From Sabethes cyaneus (taxonomy: Eukaryota > Arthropoda > Insecta > Diptera > Culicidae): DNA of 64,000 nt. Location: NCBI RefSeq assembly GCF_943734655.1, contig NC_071353.1, positions 77,181,121-77,245,120 of the forward strand. Reading direction: 5' to 3'. This document shows, piece after piece, positions 48,772 to 60,140 of this stretch. Numbering within the stretch: position 1 is the stretch's first letter; every line of letters begins with the position of its first letter. Under the pieces are notes generated by a model. It searched no databases, was not told the origin of the DNA, and saw only the letters and a list, made by a program, of their open reading frames with translations. The translations under genes and the position numbers were made by a program.

Positions 48772-49390
48772 TGACCGACTAGTTTTAAAATTTTGAAATT
48801 TTGAAAAAACCATTTTGTTTTTATTTCAGATATTGATTCTGCGGTCTTTTCCGCTTATTTTGATCCTAATTTTGCTATGATACGACCATGGGAAGTGACC
48901 AAAAAACGATCATATACATAAGCATGCCAGTGCGGCGTGAAACAACCTCCACGGAATCAATCAGCGCTCCAGTAAAAACACGATTTTAAAACTTTATGTA
49001 CTTTGTTCTCAGAAACTACACAACGTACTGGACCAAACTTTTTTTGTTTTGTTGATAGTAGCTAAGAAAAGACTTTTATAACTTTTGAACTTTTTAAACA
49101 AAATACAGCTTGAGAAAAACAAAAAAGAAGAAGAAAGTTTCTCAGAAACTGAGAGAAAGGTATACAAAAAAATTGAAAATCGGATTTTTACAAGAGCAGC
49201 GTTTTGTTCCGTCGAGGTTGCGCCACGCCGCACTGGAATGCTCATGTGTATGATCATTTTTCGGCCACTTCCCATGGTCAGATCATGACAAAATTAGGAT
49301 CAAAATAAGCGGAAAAGACTGCAGAATCAAAATCTGAAATGAAAAAATAATTATTTTCTCAAAAATTTTAGTCGATTATGATCCGTTAAC
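48772..49390. mobile_element. Foldback element with arms of about 200 bp
   Basis: 48780-48990 and 49180-49385 are reverse complements, with shared TCTTTTCCGCTTATTTTGAT and ACCATGGGAAGTG. The spacer (48990-49180) contains lysine/serine-rich accidental frames. No transposase. Confidence 0.75.
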
Positions 49391-50040
49391 AAATCTCTGC
49401 CACTTGACATCGGACCACATTGTTGGTACGCGAGCTACATTATCGGCAAACAATATTGATATCGAATATCAAGTACGTCGAAAAACGCAGAGAATAACAG
49501 TTCTTGCTAACTAAATTTAATTACGTACAATAAAGTCAAGTTCATTGATATGATAAATTTAAAGAAAATAAAACGTAAAAATTGAAAGGAATTTCATTAC
49601 ACAAATTAAAATCTAAAAATACAATAACGTTGTAATGTAACCAATGCACAGTGGGGCAACTCCATACAAATGCTGACCAAACAAAAAAATTTCTTCAAAT
49701 CAAGGATAATATGTGGTTCTTAAGTAATTTCGGGGTGCTGAGCCCGAATTTCAGGTTTATTTTGTTGACGTAGGACTACGTCTTACGGCAAGTTTTGAGA
49801 TAGGGTGTCATTCCAAAAAATCGAAAAATGCGAGCGTCACGAAAAATGAAAGGTTTTGAGCGCTAATAGCTCAGCGGTTTTCCGATCGATTTTCAATATT
49901 CTTACACCAATCGATCGGAAAATTTTCTAAGAATTGACCCAAATGAAGAAAAGTATGGATTCTTGATGTTGAACTATTGAAAAATTGAAAATAATGAACC
50001 TATGTTTTACCAGAATTCTCGCTTCGTGATTGGTTGGAAA
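49391..50040. repeat. Dispersed repeat, no gene
   Basis: Contains GACGTAGGACTACGTC (49752-49770 region), AAAAATGCGAGCGTCACG and the phrase GCTAATAGCTCAGCGGTTTT. I believe this is a common mosquito repeat. No coding sequence. Confidence 0.4.
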
Positions 50041-50400
50041 ATTCTTTACGATGATCTAAACCTATACCAATTTGATATCTGTGCTTGGGAAGTAAGCCAA
50101 AACAAGTGACAAAGTTTCCTCATTTCAACAAGATTTCTTAACACCGCGGTTCAACCTAGACTATTTTGATGTCCTTGCTTGGGAAGTACGCCAGAGAGAG
50201 TGACAAAGCCCCCTCGTACCAACAGATTTCTTACGAACGCGATGAAACCTAGTCCAATCTGATGTCTGTGTTAGGGAAGTGTGCCAGAAAAAATGACACG
50301 AGTTCGTTGTCCCAACAGATCGCAAATTCTTTACTGCGTGACGATTAAACCTCGCCGAATTTGATATCTGTGTTGGAAAAATGTGCTACAGCTGTAGTGT
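50041..50400 (+). repeat. Degenerate tandem array, about 95 bp units
   Basis: Four units begin with TTCTTTACG/TTCTTAACA-like words near 50042, 50135, 50229 and 50328. Each is followed by AACCTAG-like, TTGATATCTGTG-like and GGGAAGT..GCCAGA blocks in the same order. Confidence 0.65.
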
Positions 50401-51045
50401 TCGGTTATAATACGGCTGTGCATGAATACGCATGCTTGCCGTTTCATTAGAAGTGTAGTGAAAAGATGTGCTGTTGATAAAATAGGATTGAATTGGTAAA
50501 ATCCTTTCAACGTGGGAAACCTTGGATAATAAAAACAATCTTTAATTTCAGTAAGGTAGCAGGAAAGTAATAGTTTGTGTTATTGATTTTGTTAAATTGT
50601 TTTCAAATGCACAATCTTTTGAGAATTGAACGTATGCAATGTTACTACTTTGATAAATGTTACATACAATGCATGTAGCATGTATATATGTTGCATATAG
50701 CATGTATACATGAAGAATCGAATGATTACAAGCATGAATACATGCTACTATCACTACAAACTTTGTAGTACAAAGAGATTTACGTAGTCCTGCGTCACCT
50801 ACATATGCGGTCGTGTCTTGTACACAACCCCTCTGATTTTTTTGTGTCAGGAAGAATTTTCATCTATTTTTCAAGTATTTTTTAAGTATAATGACGTGAA
50901 TAATGATAAGAAATCAGGAAATTTGGAAAATTATTGCAGATGGATTTTTATAGGATAAAATATTTTATAAAACAATACAAAGCAAGTATGAGCTTTAATA
51001 AACAACACAAAATCACATATAAGTCAATATTAATCAAAAATCAAA
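50401..51045. other. No gene recognised
   Basis: Includes a TATGTTGCATA/TGTATACATG-rich patch (50650-50750) and a CGTAGTCCTGCGTCACC word near 50776. Confidence 0.4.
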
Positions 51046-51099
51046 ACTTTGCCCCTTATTAGTTTTCTTAATCTTCTTTATCTTCATCATCATTTTCTT

Positions 51100-51149
51100 C
51101 TTCATTCTTCTTCTTCTTCTTCTTCTTCTTCTTCTTCTTCTTCTTCTTG
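51100..51149. repeat. (TTC)n microsatellite
   Basis: About 15 uninterrupted TTC triplets after less regular TTC/ATC sequence from 51060. Confidence 0.9.
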
Positions 51150-51422
51150 GTCTTGGTCTTCTTCTCCTTCTGTAGAATCACTCGTTTCACGTTTCGTCTT
51201 CAAAAGTACTATAGCGTTCTTAGGAAGATTTTTATATTTTTCCGTTTCGAAGAAGCCATAAACTTTATCCGGGGAAATAAGAAGACGAATAATTCTATTA
51301 CGATTTGTATTTTCACACTCATTTTTGAGTGTAAAATATTGTCGTGTATTTTTATCACTATTTTTAGCATGAGGCAATAACGTTATTTTCCTGAGGGTCA
51401 ATACCAGTGTAGCGGCTAGCAT
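51102..51422 (-). pseudogene. Open frame with acidic tail, possible coding fragment
   Basis: 106 codons. The first dozen lie in the SINE at 51401-51512 and are not original. The middle (NRIIRLLISPDKVYGFFETE, then KNLPKNAIVLLKTKRETSD) looks protein-like, and the end is a poly-Glu tract from the TTC repeat, stopping at TGA 51102-51104. I do not recognise the family. It could be a fragment of a transposon gene or an accidental frame. Confidence 0.25.
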
Positions 51423-51512
51423 TCACACCTCTCACACTGAGGACCTGGGCTCAATTCCCAACCCCGCAGAAGTCACGAATGACCCGAGTTGTTAAAGTGA
51501 CTATAATTAAAC
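51401..51512 (+). mobile_element. tRNA-derived SINE of the second family, copy 2
   Basis: Head TGTAGCGGCTAGCATTC, B box decayed to GGGCTCAATTCCC, body GCAGAAGTCACGAATGACCC and GTTAAAGTGACTATAAT, matching the complement of 40221-40352. Confidence 0.75.
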
Positions 51513-53443
51513 AAAAGATCTTATTTTTGTGCGTCTTCTGTCATTCGTCCTATCAGCAATATAGTTGTCTAGATTCATTTATGACCGCGAAATCAAATTC
51601 TTTGCATTGCAGTGGACGTTATATGAGGAGTCATGAGTGATTTCAGAACTAATACCAGGATTGGCAAAAGATCTTCGAGATGTATTTCCGTCATTACTAT
51701 TGCCATATCCTCCAGATTTTCTCCAACCTCTAAAATCTAGTCAATATGAAATATGGACCATGCATTCGAAGCAGCTTATCCAACCATGTAAAGGAGATAT
51801 CCCATAATTGAGATATCCTACGTTTACTTTGAGTGTTTGCATTTTGTCTATATTATTGAACTCTGAGCTACTCTGCCCTAAATGAGACTATATCCATCTG
51901 AAAGCTCATATTTTACGCTAACTTTTACCGGTAGTATGAATAGTGGCGAACCTTGACTTCAAAACTTTTGAGCGTGTTTTACGCGAAAACATGGCACTTT
52001 TTTAATGAAAATTAAAATTGTGGCATACTATGAAAAAATTACTGCATACACAATCAATGGGATTTATTCAGCACTATTTTTTGAAGAACTTTTCTCTAGA
52101 CACCGTTGAAATCCGAGCTACCATTAGACCTCTAGCATGTTTTGAAATATTGGGTTATTTTTCAAAAAAACGCTTAAACATGCCGAGATAGCATACTTTC
52201 AAGATTCATAGAAAATTCAAATTTTGTCATATTGATCTAAAATTTTGGATTTGAACACTTCAATAGTATATAATCACAGGAAATATATGACGGAGTGTCG
52301 AAATGAACTTTTATTTTTTGGCTGATGGCCAGCGATTCCCCACTGTGCAATGTTTTGAAACATTGCATCTATTGAATGTTACATATTCAGTATTCCGTTT
52401 AGCTTTGGGTTTTAGTATAACAAAAATAAAAAATAATCTGGTGTCTTTAGATCACTGTCGGTAGCGGTAATAATAAAAAAGACTGTATATGATTGATAAG
52501 AATAAATAAAAAACGCGGGTATTTCACATACTAACAATGATCGACTTAATTGTTATTCGTTCTGGAATGTCGATAGTGTTCGACGCGAAATAGATGAGAA
52601 ACAGGTTCGTATATGGAACAAACGATTCAACCATCGACATTTGAGTTTGAGTGTTACGGATGTCACTGATCTTTCTTTTTTCTTCCAGACCAGATCCTGC
52701 ATTTGCGTATTGAGAATGCATTTCGCGTACTGTCCAGACGAATTTGTTAACGAAGCCGTTCGAGGCGTACTGCGTTTTTGTCCTGCTTTGCTGCTGAAGA
52801 CTTATGATGGGTGGAAGGGCACGAATGAGGTGTGCAGAAAGATATTCAAAAGCACTGGAATCCACGAATTTACGAGAGTTTTATTTAAATATTTCTCAAC
52901 TGCACTCGTACATGTGAAGAAAAAGAATGTGAAAACCATTATAAATATCACAGTTTGAGCTCTTGCAGAATAATTAAAGAGATACGTGTCTGTTATAAGC
53001 TCATCGCTCCGAGTAAACTTTTTTTCAATTCAAGTGTCGAATAAGGCGTACACTAATGAACTTCGAGTTCATATGCGCAAAGATTGCAGTGCAAAACTCT
53101 GCTTCATACTCTGTGGTCTTCTTATACAAAATGACACATTCGTGTCGTAAATAACATTATTTAGCGCAGCGCAGTTTCTTCTTCAGCATTTTCGAGTACT
53201 TCTTTTCTGCAAGTCAAACTTGGGTTAAACTTGATCAGCTAGAACAGAGCATCGAGTATCGAATGAAACTCTTGAATGATACGATCTGTTTATATGTTTG
53301 ATGAGCAAAAAGTTGAATCGTGTCTAATGCGTTATATTTTAGTATATTATAATTGTTCAAACTCTTCATCTCAAATATATGTTGATCTAATTTCGATCCA
53401 GAATTTATAATATCCAATAGTTTAATAAATGTGCTCAAATGGG
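51513..53443. other. No gene recognised
   Basis: 52640-52950 has open frames on both strands. The plus strand has a pyrimidine-rich TTTCTTTTTTCTTCCAG before 52690. One short reading (LRIENAFRVLSRRI) faintly recalls Harbinger-type nucleases, but the frame breaks at once. Left unassigned. Confidence 0.4.
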
Positions 53444-54410
53444 GCATTGCGGAAAGCGTTTACGTAACATAGCAAGGGGCCATCCACATACCACGTGGAC
53501 AGCTTAGAGGGGGGTGGGGGGTATGAAAGTGTCCACGCTTGTCCACGGAAGGGGGAGAGGGGGTACGGAAAATGTCCACGTGGACAAGTTTTTTTTTCAT
53601 GCAATAGAAATTAGAAATAACTCAATAGAACTGCAATAGAAATTTTTTTACAACTCTTGCCTTCTTTGTGAAATGATAAATGTAACGGAAGAATCCACGA
53701 ATATTCACCACTTACGTGACTCATTTATCACAAAGGTCGTACTTGCGCCAAAATGCATGTTGCCTCAAAATCAAATCCAGCTCGCCAAAAAAAGGGCTTC
53801 CATCGACAATCTATTTCCAAAAGGCTTCGCCTTCAAAAAATTTTACGAAGCACATTGCGTCGAAAAGGTCTTGTGTTGCGTTGAAGTAGACGGCCAAGCT
53901 GAGATGTTCTGGATACAGATACTCTAGACAAAGATACTCTGGACAGAGAAAAATCGTCAAGCGAAAGTCAAGCTATCAGCTTTCTTGCAGTCGATAATAA
54001 TTTGCAGTAGACAAGATCATAAGAATTAAGGTCCTAACACCTTGCATACGGATTTTAATACGCTGCGGAAAGTTGACGGAAAATCCATGGAAAAACTCAA
54101 ATTTCCGCAACGCCTAAAAAGCCGTATGCATTGTGTCACGGCCTATAGACTGGCGCTTCCTTTCACGTCAGCTTTTTGATAAATACTGCATAAATCAAGT
54201 TGAAAACAATATTTAGAACAATGCATTTCTGTTTTGTTTATTTTGACATAACAAAAAAAAATGTCCACGTGGACAAACAGGGGAGGGGGGTGGGGGTTGA
54301 GGGAATGTCCACGCTTGTCCGCGGAGGGGGACGGGGGGGTTGAAAATTGGTATTTTTCTGTCCACGTGGTATCTGGATGGCCCCCAAGCACTACGTGAAT
54401 ACCCCTACGA
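53444..54410. mobile_element. TIR element with CCACGTGG subterminal palindromes and G-rich arms
   Basis: The inner terminal repeats are GGGGCCATCCACATACCACG (53476) and, in complement, GGGGCCATCCAGATACCACG (right end 54385). Similarity continues outwards to about 53444 and 54410. GTCCACGTGGACA and GTCCACGCTTGTCC recur in both arms. Between the arms is an open frame of 84 codons (53673-53927) of unknown relation. The arms carry G-runs on the plus strand that could form quadruplexes. Confidence 0.6.
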
Positions 54411-54667
54411 ACCTATTTGCCGGCGAATCATGGGGCCTAAAGGAAAAGGTGAGTTTGAATCCGGTTATTATTGTTTCCCATTATAGCCTGCTCAACACAC
54501 AGATGCCTTAGTTTGATAAAGGGTGATAAACCTAGTGAAGTTCAATAACCCTCCCTTACCTAATTGTCCGATCGATCGTTCCCCTTCACGTCTTGTCCCG
54601 CTCTAGGGATACTATCAAATACGTTTGACTGACGTTTTTGGAGCGTCTTAGTAGAATACGAAACCTA
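54411..54667. other. No recognised feature
   Basis: Short unassigned stretch between two elements. Confidence 0.35.
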
Positions 54668-54847
54668 AAATTAAATAAAAAGAAAACTTATCCAATTTAA
54701 TTCTACTATGTATATTTTATTCACGACAGATACGTATTTCGCCTAAGACTTGCAGGTTTCCTCAGTGTCTATTTTCGAGTTCGAAAACGTGAATAAAATA
54801 TACATAGTAGAATAAAATAAAATAAGTTTTCTTTTTATTTAATTTTT
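54668..54847 (-). mobile_element. Short hammerhead-bearing retroelement, copy 2, with inverted duplicate body
   Basis: The body (54668-54724, containing AATTCTACTATGTATATTTT) is repeated in inverted orientation at 54788-54847, with the hammerhead-like segment between them. The body is the same as in the insertion at 243-387. Confidence 0.6.
54725..54769 (-). ncRNA. Hammerhead-ribozyme-like motif, copy 2
   Basis: The minus strand reads GACA-CUGAGGA, extra A, ACCUGC-AAGUC-UUAGGC, GAAA, UACGUA, UC, UGUC. The core boxes and stem I match copy 1, but stem II has lost its first and last pairs. Probably weaker than copy 1. Confidence 0.5.
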
Positions 54848-55142
54848 AGGACAAATACGTTTGGTTTCATTAGTTTCTTCTAGCATTCCCACCACATTCG
54901 TACCACCATACCACCACTATAAAAACTCAATAACACCTTCATTATAAGTCAAGATAAAAGATATTACATTAAGTATACACTAAATTCTTACAGATATAAC
55001 CAAATTTCTGAATGTACAATGTAAAATGATATAGGGTATGTTGCTGCTTCGTCGTAATGGCCTATTTCCATCCAATCCAACACAAATGATTAAAAATATC
55101 AGCATTTTTATGACACAGAATCCAAAACTAGTTATTCCCTAA
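54848..55142. other. No recognised feature
   Basis: AT-rich, unassigned. It ends at the empty TA site next to arm Y. Confidence 0.35.
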
Positions 55143-55144
55143 TA

Positions 55145-55709
55145 TTTTAGTTTGTTGTCTATCATACGCGATCAATCAAAGTGAGCTGAGATCTATTTAA
55201 ATGCTTTTTATTATTAAAAAAGTCCTACCAGCCAAATTTTCAACATTTTTTCCTGGAACGAAGAAGAAAATGTCGACTAATCGTTCTAATTTCTGTCATT
55301 CATAAATGAAAATAACTCACGCAAGGCATTGTCGTTACTCTAAAGCCAGGAAAACTGATGATGACCTACAGAAATTTTGCAGAATAACATTTGTCATGCC
55401 GTCCTACACAAATACATGCGCGTTAGCTTCGTAAACATTGTTATGATTTTTAGTTCGGACGATGAAAAATTTTGATGGACGGGTTTCAAAAGGGTACGAC
55501 GAATTTAAGAAATAAAGTCAGTTGCGTAATTTCAATAATATGCTTTAATAATCGCTTTTCAGTGATTTCAAAGTTCACGGATTGGAAGGTAAATGTGTTT
55601 TAGTCAAATCAGCACAAGAATTTTTGGGTATTCATTAAATCCATCCAATAAATGATGAAAATTAGAATGGCTTTACTTACTACGACGGGGATAAGAAATA
55701 AACCCTATA
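55145..55709. repeat. Right arm of inverted repeat pair Y
   Basis: Reverse complement of 3561-4134. Preceded by the unfilled TA target (55143-55144) that in the left arm holds a MITE. Confidence 0.75.
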
Positions 55710-55769
55710 ATTGTTTTATTGAACAGTGGGTTATTGACCTAGATAATTCATAAAAGTCATAGCGGTTTC

Positions 55770-55952
55770 AAGGCACTCGTTTTGCGAGTTTTTCAAGCTG
55801 TATAGCCCACAGATAATTTATTTTATAAAAAAAATTAACTCATATCCTACAAATTATTTATTTGCTCCCCGATTTTTCAAGCCAATTTCCAAAGGGGGGG
55901 AGGGGGGGGGGGGGTGACAAAAACTTTGAAAATGATTTGCAATGGCCACTAA
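55770..55952. mobile_element. MITE of the GGCCATTGCAAAT family, copy c, left-truncated
   Basis: Right end AACTTTGAAAATGATTTGCA then ATGGCC, and the GCGAGTTTTTCAAGCTGTA and CCCCGATTTTTCAAGCC blocks of copy a. It contains a G-run (about 55886-55912). Confidence 0.55.
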
Positions 55953-57589
55953 AAATTGTAATAATAAAATTTATTAACAAACATTTTAACTGAGTGCCCC
56001 ATGACCACTGTTGGAGAGAAATAACAGCACAAGTTTCTTAACCAATATACGGATAAATTCAGATTTTTCCTCGTTCTAATTGTAGATTGCTACATGAAAA
56101 ATTTAACATCTTGATGTTTATTGACATAATCAGTAAGTGCGACGAGAATAAATATTGCTAATGCTAGAATATGCACCGTCTTTCTTGTTTTTGTCAGTGC
56201 ATACGAGTTTGGTCTTTTAGTTCCGTTTTGATTTATGTACTTGACGTGGTTACAGACTTTCTGCCACAGTAGCCTGATTTAGCGTACTTTATACGCAGCA
56301 AGATGTTTGTATATACTAAAGCAAGCGCCGGTGAATCCATGCGATTGAGCGAGAAATATATAATCATTGAGCATAGCCCGCCCAAAAAGATGACGACATG
56401 ACGACGATATTAAGTGTAGTAGTTGGCCGAAGAGTCACCAGTTGCAGTTGTAAAATTTATTAATGGTAGCTGGAAGTTAGTGAGAGTAGGTACGATGATT
56501 TCATACCACAAGTCAATGCTGAAGCGAGAACAAATTTATTACAAATTTAACTTCCCATATAATTATAATAAAGTCATCACATCAGTGCATGGTGAGAGGG
56601 TGCTGAATTTTCGCTGTCAGCGTATTTCTGTAAGTTATTTAGCGATTTATACTCTGTTGCCGGTATTTTTGCACATTTAAGATCTGTTTGTCAACGTTTT
56701 CCTCAAAAAGGGGAATGTTTCAGAAATAGTTTACCAGTTTATTACTTTAATCATTTGCGGACCTCAAGTGTCGCACTGTCTTCCTCTTGTTGATCCACAT
56801 ACTGACAAAGAATCGGTAATCATTCTTAATTAATTGTTTGATATTCTAGACTCACAAGAATATTTTTACAATCATTCGAGTCATGAATATTCACACAGAT
56901 TGTACTGAATGTAAATTACTGAAGTGTGAAAATCAGAATGCAGACAGTCAAGAGTACGATTTAAACATCTTTGGTTTGTCCTAGATAATGAGCATTTGCA
57001 GCTGAACGAAACCGTACGTAGGCGGTTGTTGGTTTGCCGTTTGTTTATTGCAAGAACTTGCTCTTCATGTCTTTTCAAAGCAAATAAATAAACACACTGG
57101 AGTAGGTGAGTGCAGCTTTTTTGTCTGGAGACACGGTATATTTTATTTCTTGTGTCATCTTCTTGGTTTGATCACAAGTGGAAGACGAACATCGCATAAT
57201 TCTGTATTCATTAGATACCATTTCGTTTCCATGCATATTTTGAATAATGTAAGTTAACTTTTAAGATAAAGTCCAAGAAGAAAATAAATAGAACACATTA
57301 AACTTTAAGACTCAATTCTTATGTGCATCAGTCTCAAAGAGTCACAATTTTTAATTAGTTTAAATATTGGAATGTAACAGCTGGAGATTTTTCAAAAGTA
57401 TTGTGTAGGTTTGGGCCGAAGGGTCTCAGCATTTTATAAAATTTTGGGTAATAGTGTGACTTATGGTCTAATTAATGAAAACAATAGTTCTTGCGTAAAT
57501 TTTCTAAAAAAACTTAAGTAACCACGAAAGACTCTCTTTTTCTCTCCTCTATTTTACTTTACTGATCGATATCGGAAGGAAAATTGAAG
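55953..57589. other. No gene recognised
   Basis: A plus-strand frame at 56423-56680 starts MAEESPVAVVKFINGSWK but resembles nothing I can name with confidence. Confidence 0.4.
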
Positions 57590-57705
57590 TCCTAGTTCCG
57601 GTCCGGTTAAAAGTCGACACGATTTTTAAAATCCGATTCCTTTCCGAATCGATTTGGCTGTTTTCCGGTTCCGGTCCGTTTCGGATGCGGAAGTCCATAG
57701 TTGTC
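57590..57705. repeat. CCGGTTCCGGTCC short-period island
   Basis: Degenerate CCGG/TCCGG/CGATT words, similar in character to 20775-20890. Confidence 0.55.
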
Positions 57706-58028
57706 CGGATGCAAAATTTAGCAGTTTTAAACAAGTAAAAAAGTATATAAATGGCAAAACGTTGAATGTATGACCAGTGATTTCTAAAGCGTTGGCTTTT
57801 TTCTCATCTGCGGCTCTTCGGTTTCTTGAAGCTGATTATTCAAACTAATTTAAAAAAAACGCTGTACCAAATGAAATTCTATTAAATTATTATTTTAGGG
57901 CCCTAAAATGTAAGTCACGTCGATCAACTCGGCTCGACTCGGTCACTGTCGAGTTCTTAGTGCAGGGAGAACGCACAGCGGATCAATGCACGATCAAAAC
58001 AAAAGCTGATACCTCACTTGCTAACCGT

Positions 58029-60140
58029 TTAGTAACTAGCTCTTTCATCGGGTATTCTGGCCACGTGTCCAGCCCACTGCAGCCTGCCACATTGCACTAC
58101 CTTCACTATATCAGCATATTTGTATACTTGGTACAGCTCGTGATTCATGCGTCTGCGCCACACTCCATTTTCCATTTTGCCACCAAGTATAGATCGCAGA
58201 ATTTTACGCTCAAAAACCCCAAACACTCGCCGATCAGCTTCCTCTAGCGTCCATGATTCGTGTCCGTAAAGGACCACCGGAAGGATTAGTGTTCTGTAGA
58301 TCGTCAGTTTTGTGCGAATTTGCAAACTACGGGACTTCAGCTAGCTACGTAATCCGTAGAAAGCCCGATTCGCGGCTGCAACTCGTCGTTTCACTTCGTG
58401 GCTTACATCGTTGTCACATGTCACGAGTGTACCAGGGTATATAAATTCCTCTACTACTTCATATCGTTCCCCATCTAAATCCGCCTCGGCACCAACACCA
58501 CTTGGGCTCCTACGTTCCCTACCAGCAACCATGTACTTCGTTTTGGTGGTATTAATGGTAAGTCCCAAACTCGCAGCTTCCCTTTTAAAGGGCCTGAAGG
58601 CCTCTTCCACTGCTCTACGGTCGATTCCGATGATATCGACGTCATCCGCAAAACCAAGAAGCATGTGAGATTTCGTGATGATAGTTCCATTCCTTTCAAC
58701 GTTTGCCCTTCGTAATGCACCTTCCAAGGAAAGTCCATCCAACGTCACGAAAGCAGCTGGGGTCTCACCCGCTATTCTAACGCATGATTTGGATCCGTCC
58801 AGTGTCGCATGAATCAGCGTAACTAGTTTCGTCGGAAAACCATATTCTAGCATTATTTGCCACAGCTCATTTCGTTTAACTGAATCATACGCCGCTTTAA
58901 AGTCCACAAACAGATGGTGTGTCTGCAAGTTGTACTCCCGGAACTTGTCTAGCAACTGACGCAGGCTAAACATCTGATCCGTCGTGGAGCGACCCTCACG
59001 AAAACCAGCTTGGTACTCGCCGGCGAAGGAATCCGCTAACGGTCTCAGTCTGCAGAACAGGATACGGGAAAGCACCTTGTAGGCAGAATTGAGCAGTGTA
59101 ATTCCTCGATAGTTTTTACATTCCATTCGATGTCCCTTTTTGAAAATTGGGCAAATGAGGCCATCCAACCACTCCTCCGGCATTTGTTCTTCCTCCCAGA
59201 TCCTGACAATGATCCGGTGGATTGCTTCATACAGCCGCTCGCTCCCCGCTTTTAGAAGTTCAGCCGGGATACCGTCCTTCCCAGCAGCCTTACCGTTTTT
59301 CAGCTCACTGATTGCCTTATTAACCTCCTCCTGTGTTGGTGGCTCCACAGTTTGACCATCGCTTACAATTTCTATCCTGTCCCTGCTGATCTCCGCATTT
59401 ACCTCTCCATTCAATAGTGTCTGAAAGTGCTCCTTCCACCTGGCTGCTACCGCCGTTTTGTCGGTAAGCAGGTTGCCAGCACTATCATTGCACATCACAG
59501 GCATGGCAAAATTCCTGCATCTCACCGTTTTATAGAAACTCCGTGTGTCGTTGTTGGCGTATCGCTCCTCTGCGCCGGCGAGCACGTACTTCTCGTACTC
59601 GCGTTTCTTTAGACAATGGATTCTTTTTTCCGTAGCTCTAGTCTCTCTGTATCTCTCTCTGTTTTGGCGCGCTGCCGCAGTGAGCATGCGACTCCTAGCC
59701 TGGTTCTTTTCATCTGTCACTCTCTGGCATTCAGCATCAAACCAGCTGTTACGCTGTCTTCCACGCGTCGTGCCTATCACCTCTCTCGCTGCTGTTTGGA
59801 TGGCACCATGGATGTTCCTCCACAGCCCATTTATATCTTCTTCTTCTACCTGCTGTTCTGCGATTCGCTGGTCAAGCTTCCTGGCGTACTCCAGTGCTAC
59901 GCCGTCTGCCGTTAACCGCTGGATGTTGAAACGCAGCGTCCTCTCAGTGCGAGCTTTCGTCGTGTTCGACAGCCTTGCGCGAATCTTACTCACTACGAGA
60001 TAGTGGTCAGAGTCGATATTTGGTCCACGAAAAGACCGTACATCGATAACACCCGAAAAGTGTCGACCGTCAATCAAGACATGATCGATTTGAAAGCTAG
60101 AGATGGGGGCTACAGATGGCCATCCCTCTGGCCGCGGCAA
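58029..60140 (-). pseudogene. Reverse transcriptase and partial C-terminal domain of the RTE element
   Basis: The frame contains the end of the endonuclease (SDHYLVVSKIRARL), a long linker with the WFDAECQRVTDEKN motif, then RT: GKAAGKDGIPAELLK, PIFKKGHRMECKNYRGITLL, YQAGFREGRSTTD, HLFVDFKAAYDSV, LGFADDVDIIG (near 58636-58660) and YEVVEEFIYPGTLV. About 14 residues are missing between VTLDGL and LEGALRRA, where the sister copy has RQGDGLS..LLFNIA, so a conserved RT block is gone. A single in-frame TAG at 58341-58343 interrupts the C-terminal part, which continues as LYGHESWTLEE, NGVWRRRMNHEL and WAGHVARIPDE to 58029. Inactive. Confidence 0.85.

Noticed and set aside
52641..52958. Possible Harbinger-type nuclease or spliced exon
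   Set aside because: Only one short phrase resembles the nuclease. The frame breaks at once and no partner exon or terminal repeats are seen.
59545..60003. Plus-strand frames over the minus-strand RTE element
   Set aside because: Antisense shadows. The minus strand carries the endonuclease and RT motifs.
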